A stretch of DNA of 56,608 nucleotides from JADHUC01 sp964617665 (GTDB taxonomy: Bacteria; Planctomycetota; Planctomycetia; Pirellulales; Pirellulaceae). Position 1 is the first letter of the stretch. Each line of letters begins with the position of its first letter. Below are positions 53,426-56,608 of this stretch, in pieces. Location of the stretch: NCBI GenBank assembly GCA_964617665.1, contig CAZUAH010000021.1, positions 1 through 56,608 on the forward strand. Direction: 5' to 3'. Under the pieces are notes generated by a model. That model saw only the letters and a program-made list of their open reading frames with translations. It made no database searches and was not told the DNA's origin. The position numbers and the translations under genes were made by a program.

Positions 53426-54745
53426 ATGTGCAGCGGGAAACTATCTTGGATGCCCGTAAGTTGTCTCTTTGTCGTTGCGCTGCTTTACAGCGGCTCTGTT
53501 GCCCAGCCATCGGATCAGGAACTGCTCACGGCGGCGGGAAAGCCGGTAGAAGGGCCGTTGGGCGTCTTTGTGGGTGAGCCATTCTTCGATATGCAGGTCG
53601 TTTTTGACGATGGAGATCACGTTCGCGAGCCGTACCTCGCGATTGCTGTCGACGGGACCCTTCTGGCGGTGCGGAACAACCAGAAGCATCTTCGGCGCAG
53701 CGAGGACGGAGGCAAGAGTTGGGAAGATATCATCAACGTGCCAATCACCCATTCAGATAGCAATATGATCGTTGATGAAAACACCGGGCACATCATGTCG
53801 GTACGAATGTGGAGCAACACGGACACGGTGTTTCGAAGCACCGACCACGGCAAAACATGGACGATGGAAAGGACCACGATCAAACCCAACAAATTGATGA
53901 AGCGGTCTGCGGAAACGGCCTCAAAGCAGCGAGTCACGAAGGGTTCGCCAGCCAAGAGCGGCACGTACTTCATGCATGCCAATGCCAGCGAATCGGGCGT
54001 CACGCTCCGACATGGAAAGCACAAGGGACGACTGTTAGTGAGCGCTACGTTCCGGCCTCACGACAAAGCGCATCCGTCTGACCGCGACCCTGACGATGCG
54101 ATCTACAGTTGCGCTGTCTACAGTGATGATGGCGGGGCCACATGGCAGGTCAGCGAATTCTTTCCGGAAGGATACACCGAGGAGGCATCCTTGGTGGAGC
54201 TGCACGACGGTCGGATTTACTACAACTCCCGCAGCCACAGCGGGCATTACGACAAGACCTTTGCCCGCGAGTTACGGCCAGACGAAACCAAACGACGAGA
54301 GGCCTGGAGCAACGACGGCGGCGAGACCTGGGAAGGCTTGAACATCAGCCAAGTGCTTCCAGACGGCGGCGGATACGGCAGGGGCTACGGAATGAAAGGT
54401 GGTTTGACACGTTTGCCCGTGAAAGACCGCGACATCTTGATCTTCAGTAACGCGGATACGGGTGGTGGAGACCGGAAGCAGATGACCGTCTGGGCCAGTT
54501 TCGACGGCGGCAAAACTTGGCCCGTGAAACGACTCGTCTATGCCCCGTACGGCGCCTATTCGTCATTAGTAGCCGGACGGCCGGCCACAGCCAGCGAAGG
54601 CCTGGTCTACTTGCTCTTCGAAGGTGGGCCAGAAGGCAGATACTCCGCCATGCAGGTTGCTCGATTCAGTTTATCCTGGGTACTCGAAGGCGAACGGACG
54701 CGGGACGGTGAAGTGCCACAGTGGGTACAAACGTTGCAGAAGTAG
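53426..54745 (+). CDS. Secreted sialidase-like (BNR/Asp-box) protein
   Basis: This is a 439-residue protein with signal (LSWMPVSCLFVVALLYSGSVA). Five Asp-boxes (S-x-D-x-G-x-x-W) stand at regular intervals: SEDGGKSWED, STDHGKTWTM, SDDGGATWQV, SNDGGETWEG and SFDGGKTWPV. An Arg-Glu-Pro motif (VREPYLAIAVDGTLL) is near the start, as in sialidases, where the first Arg binds the carboxylate. Exo-sialidase activity is plausible; other Asp-box glycan hydrolases are the alternative. I start at ATG 53426, with AAAGGAG upstream; the frame to 53276 adds 50 residues without a signal. Confidence 0.8.
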   Translation: MCSGKLSWMPVSCLFVVALLYSGSVAQPSDQELLTAAGKPVEGPLGVFVGEPFFDMQVVFDDGDHVREPYLAIAVDGTLLAVRNNQKHLRRSEDGGKSWEDIINVPITHSDSNMIVDENTGHIMSVRMWSNTDTVFRSTDHGKTWTMERTTIKPNKLMKRSAETASKQRVTKGSPAKSGTYFMHANASESGVTLRHGKHKGRLLVSATFRPHDKAHPSDRDPDDAIYSCAVYSDDGGATWQVSEFFPEGYTEEASLVELHDGRIYYNSRSHSGHYDKTFARELRPDETKRREAWSNDGGETWEGLNISQVLPDGGGYGRGYGMKGGLTRLPVKDRDILIFSNADTGGGDRKQMTVWASFDGGKTWPVKRLVYAPYGAYSSLVAGRPATASEGLVYLLFEGGPEGRYSAMQVARFSLSWVLEGERTRDGEVPQWVQTLQK

Positions 54746-54911
54746 GATGAGCCTCCAAGAGCCTTATAGCGTATACGGTTTCGAAGACTCCGTCGCCGGA
54801 GATTCTGCTGAACCGCGAGTACAAGCCGCCATCATCGGCGGGAGGAAAACGAATGAATGCTAGAAACATTGGGGAGGCGTGCGGCTGCGGCACATCTGGC
54901 GCGTGCCGTGT

Positions 54912-55535
54912 TCAGGCCCTTTGAAGCGTGACCTCACAAAACGGCTTCCCACAAGGGCTCATCATTTCCTCTGCAGATACGTGACGAAACAGCCCAGTTC
55001 GATCCGCTTTGCCCCTGAATGTACGTAGATCGTGCAGCGACATGATTGGCAGAATCGCTTCGAGGGAGGTCACACCGGTTTTCGTCATCTGTCCCTGTTC
55101 CGATGGTTGCTGCAAGAGAGCTACCAGGAAGCCTCTTGGAGTGAGATGCGAGGCAACGGTGACTAGCGTCGACTCCAAGTCCACGTACTCAAAGAACAGG
55201 GCACCGTAAGCGAGCTGAAAACGACCCGGCTCCTCAAATCCCTCCGGAAAGCAACATTGCTTGGTCCGCAATGCCGTTAGTCCCTTACAGCGATCGCGCA
55301 AGAGAGCAAGATACTCAGGGTTCACATCCACGGCCAGGATATCTTTCAACCTCGATGCCGCAGCACACTCCAAGCCATTCCCGATACCCGCACCCAAATA
55401 CAGAAGCGATTCCGGCTGAAACCGGTTCAAGCATGCTGCAAGGTGTCCTCGAATCATCTCACCTTGCCGCACCGATTCATGTTCCATGTGAATCACGTAA
55501 TCGTCAGCGGGAACATGTAGCCAAGGACTGTTCAT
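54912..55535 (-). CDS. Class I SAM-dependent methyltransferase
   Basis: This is a 207-residue cytoplasmic protein. SLLYLGAGIGNGLE is the SAM-binding glycine motif, and DILAVDVNPEYLAL has the acidic residue that holds the ribose. FQLAYGALFFEYVD is the expected motif near the active site. The substrate is unknown. I start at ATG 55535, with TTAGGC upstream, in preference to GTG 55559, which has no visible site. Confidence 0.75.
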   Translation of the reverse strand: MNSPWLHVPADDYVIHMEHESVRQGEMIRGHLAACLNRFQPESLLYLGAGIGNGLECAAASRLKDILAVDVNPEYLALLRDRCKGLTALRTKQCCFPEGFEEPGRFQLAYGALFFEYVDLESTLVTVASHLTPRGFLVALLQQPSEQGQMTKTGVTSLEAILPIMSLHDLRTFRGKADRTGLFRHVSAEEMMSPCGKPFCEVTLQRA

Positions 55536-55723
55536 TTCGAGCCTAACGTCCGCCGTCACGGGGTACGAGCGGAAGACTATGATTCCAGGAATCTTGTGAG
55601 AGGGGGATCCGGTGCACGTCCTTGACCATGGGATTTAAGCTTCGGTTCGAGGACTCGCGAAGTCAATCTCTGTTCGCTATGCCAGCGGCTCTTGCGGCAC
55701 TCGCGATCAAAGCAACGAAAGCT

Positions 55724-56542
55724 TCAATCTGGCTTCTTCTCTTTGTTCTTCCTAAGCCGTGCGAGATAAGTGGCGACTTCCATGCGGCTCAGCCGCTCGT
55801 TGTCGTCCGAGTCGAACTGCACGAATAACTCGGTGTCGAAGATGGCGACACCCTCCCGCTCGACCAGCAGTTCGTTCAAGTCGATCGAGCCATTTCGATC
55901 CTTGTCATAGCGAGCGATGAGTTTCGCCGCCGCAACCCGATCTTGTTGCTCCACACCTCGCTCTCTCCGATTATGGGCGAACCGGGTGGCAAGCTCGAGG
56001 ACGGTCAGTACTCCGTCGTTGTTGGTATCGAAGGCATCGGGATCTTTGGGCCATCCACCGGCCTTGATCTCCTCCTCATCAAGCCGACGATCTCCGTTCC
56101 GGTCATACATCGACATAAATCTGGCGGCGTTATTCTGATCAGAACGTTCTACGCCGCCCTCCTGTTTCTGTTTCGCCAGGCCGGTTGCGATTTCCATTGC
56201 CGTCAACCGTCCATCTTTGTTGCGATCGAACTGCGCCGGCTCACTGGACCAATTGCCGTCGCGGGTCTCGGTGGCATCCAACTGACGATCGTCGTTCTGG
56301 TCGTGTTTCCGTATGTACTGAACTGCATTCCACTGATCGAGCGCCTCCACGCCAGACTTTTGAAAATCGGTTGCGAGCTTCTTCGCGAGTTCAAAGGCGG
56401 ATACACTCTTGTCCTTATCTACGTCCAGATCGGCTAGTTCTGCCGTCAAAGGAAATCCGCGACATTCGTCGGCATTCAACATGCGGTCGCCATTCTTGTC
56501 GTAAAGGTTGATCAGACGGGTGGCGTTATAGGTGTCCGGCAA
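55724..56542 (-). CDS. EF-hand protein with eight Ca-binding loops, unusual start
   Basis: The frame gives 272 residues with eight EF-hand-like loops in tandem, such as DKNGDRMLNADE, DVDKDKSVSAFE, DRNKDGRLTAME, DTNNDGVLTVLE and DKDRNGSIDLNE. Only some keep the full set of side-chain ligands. A charged helix-rich C-terminus ends the protein. The only start is TTG at 56542. An in-frame TAA lies 11 codons upstream, with no ATG or signal between. The N-terminus may therefore be damaged, or the window's edge may hide a frameshifted first part. Planctomycete EF-hand proteins are usually exported, so the missing signal is odd. Confidence 0.7.
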   Translation of the reverse strand: MPDTYNATRLINLYDKNGDRMLNADECRGFPLTAELADLDVDKDKSVSAFELAKKLATDFQKSGVEALDQWNAVQYIRKHDQNDDRQLDATETRDGNWSSEPAQFDRNKDGRLTAMEIATGLAKQKQEGGVERSDQNNAARFMSMYDRNGDRRLDEEEIKAGGWPKDPDAFDTNNDGVLTVLELATRFAHNRRERGVEQQDRVAAAKLIARYDKDRNGSIDLNELLVEREGVAIFDTELFVQFDSDDNERLSRMEVATYLARLRKNKEKKPD

Positions 56543-56608
56543 TGTAATGCTGAACTTATGTGAAGCTGCTGATTATGTGGAGTTGAGTTCAGTTATCCCA
56601 CCATGGCC

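Noticed and set aside
1..56608. tRNA, rRNA, CRISPR or insertion sequences
   Set aside because: No cloverleaf, rRNA-like stretch, regular repeat-spacer pattern or transposase was seen by reading; a covariance-model scan could still find a small RNA.

Overview
The window reads as a contig fragment from a planctomycete, most likely a Pirellulales-like metagenome assembly. Supporting signs are many secreted catabolic enzymes (sulfatase, GH29 fucosidase, heparinase-like lyase, sialidase, ceramidase-like, Tat-exported Gfo/Idh/MocA proteins), PQQ-propeller, HEAT and EF-hand proteins, small membrane proteins of the F-S-L-R-T type, and dispersed palindromic repeats whose translation reads GEAPAEP...EPRPPG. 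A 10-base N gap next to a 19-G run (43444-43515) points to draft scaffolding.

Layout. 1-5476: 3' part of a PQQ-propeller protein, a HEAT-repeat lipoprotein overlapping a cobalamin-binding radical SAM gene, and an OmpL-like porin closed by a strong terminator. 5589-11072: a weak small ORF, two transglutaminase-fold genes around a small membrane protein, and a Tat-exported oxidoreductase. 11173-14247 (minus): a secreted propeller plus PHP-like phosphoesterase. 14709-18019: purF and a SecD-like paralog that lacks the usual proton-relay Asp.

18036-24875 (minus) is the most distinctive block. It is an arsenic-type operon: ArsR regulator, ArsP-like permease, CPNC thioredoxin-like protein, two ArsF-like thioredoxin-fold proteins, an ArsG-family permease, a TPR protein with a Cys-rich tail, a polyferredoxin with a C-terminal domain resembling a one-Cys HMA fold, and a small membrane protein. 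A promoter with a perfect TTGACA -35 box lies before arsR. An 11-base motif overlaps its spacer and -10 region, recurs at the start of arsR, and recurs again before the permease. I infer an ArsR-controlled system coupling redox chemistry to efflux of arsenicals or another thiol-reactive metal or metalloid.

25026-28677: a second B12-radical SAM gene, tail-to-tail overlapping an RND/MMPL exporter. 28875-34215 (minus): heparinase-like lyase, sulfatase and alpha-L-fucosidase, suggesting breakdown of sulfated, fucose-containing glycans. 34261-39005 (minus): a coupled YhaN/YhaO (SbcCD-like) DNA-repair pair. 39480-54745: glycosidase-like and propeller proteins, a right-handed beta-helix protein, an oxidoreductase, a ceramidase-like protein and a sialidase. 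54912-56542: a methyltransferase and an EF-hand protein with eight loops and no ATG start.

Non-coding highlights. Two inverted elements at 43360-43398 and 43572-43610 have different 8-bp stems, the same 5-base loop and the same 20-base flank, which suggests a conserved structured element. At least three dispersed palindromic repeat families are also present. No tRNA, rRNA, CRISPR array or transposase was seen.
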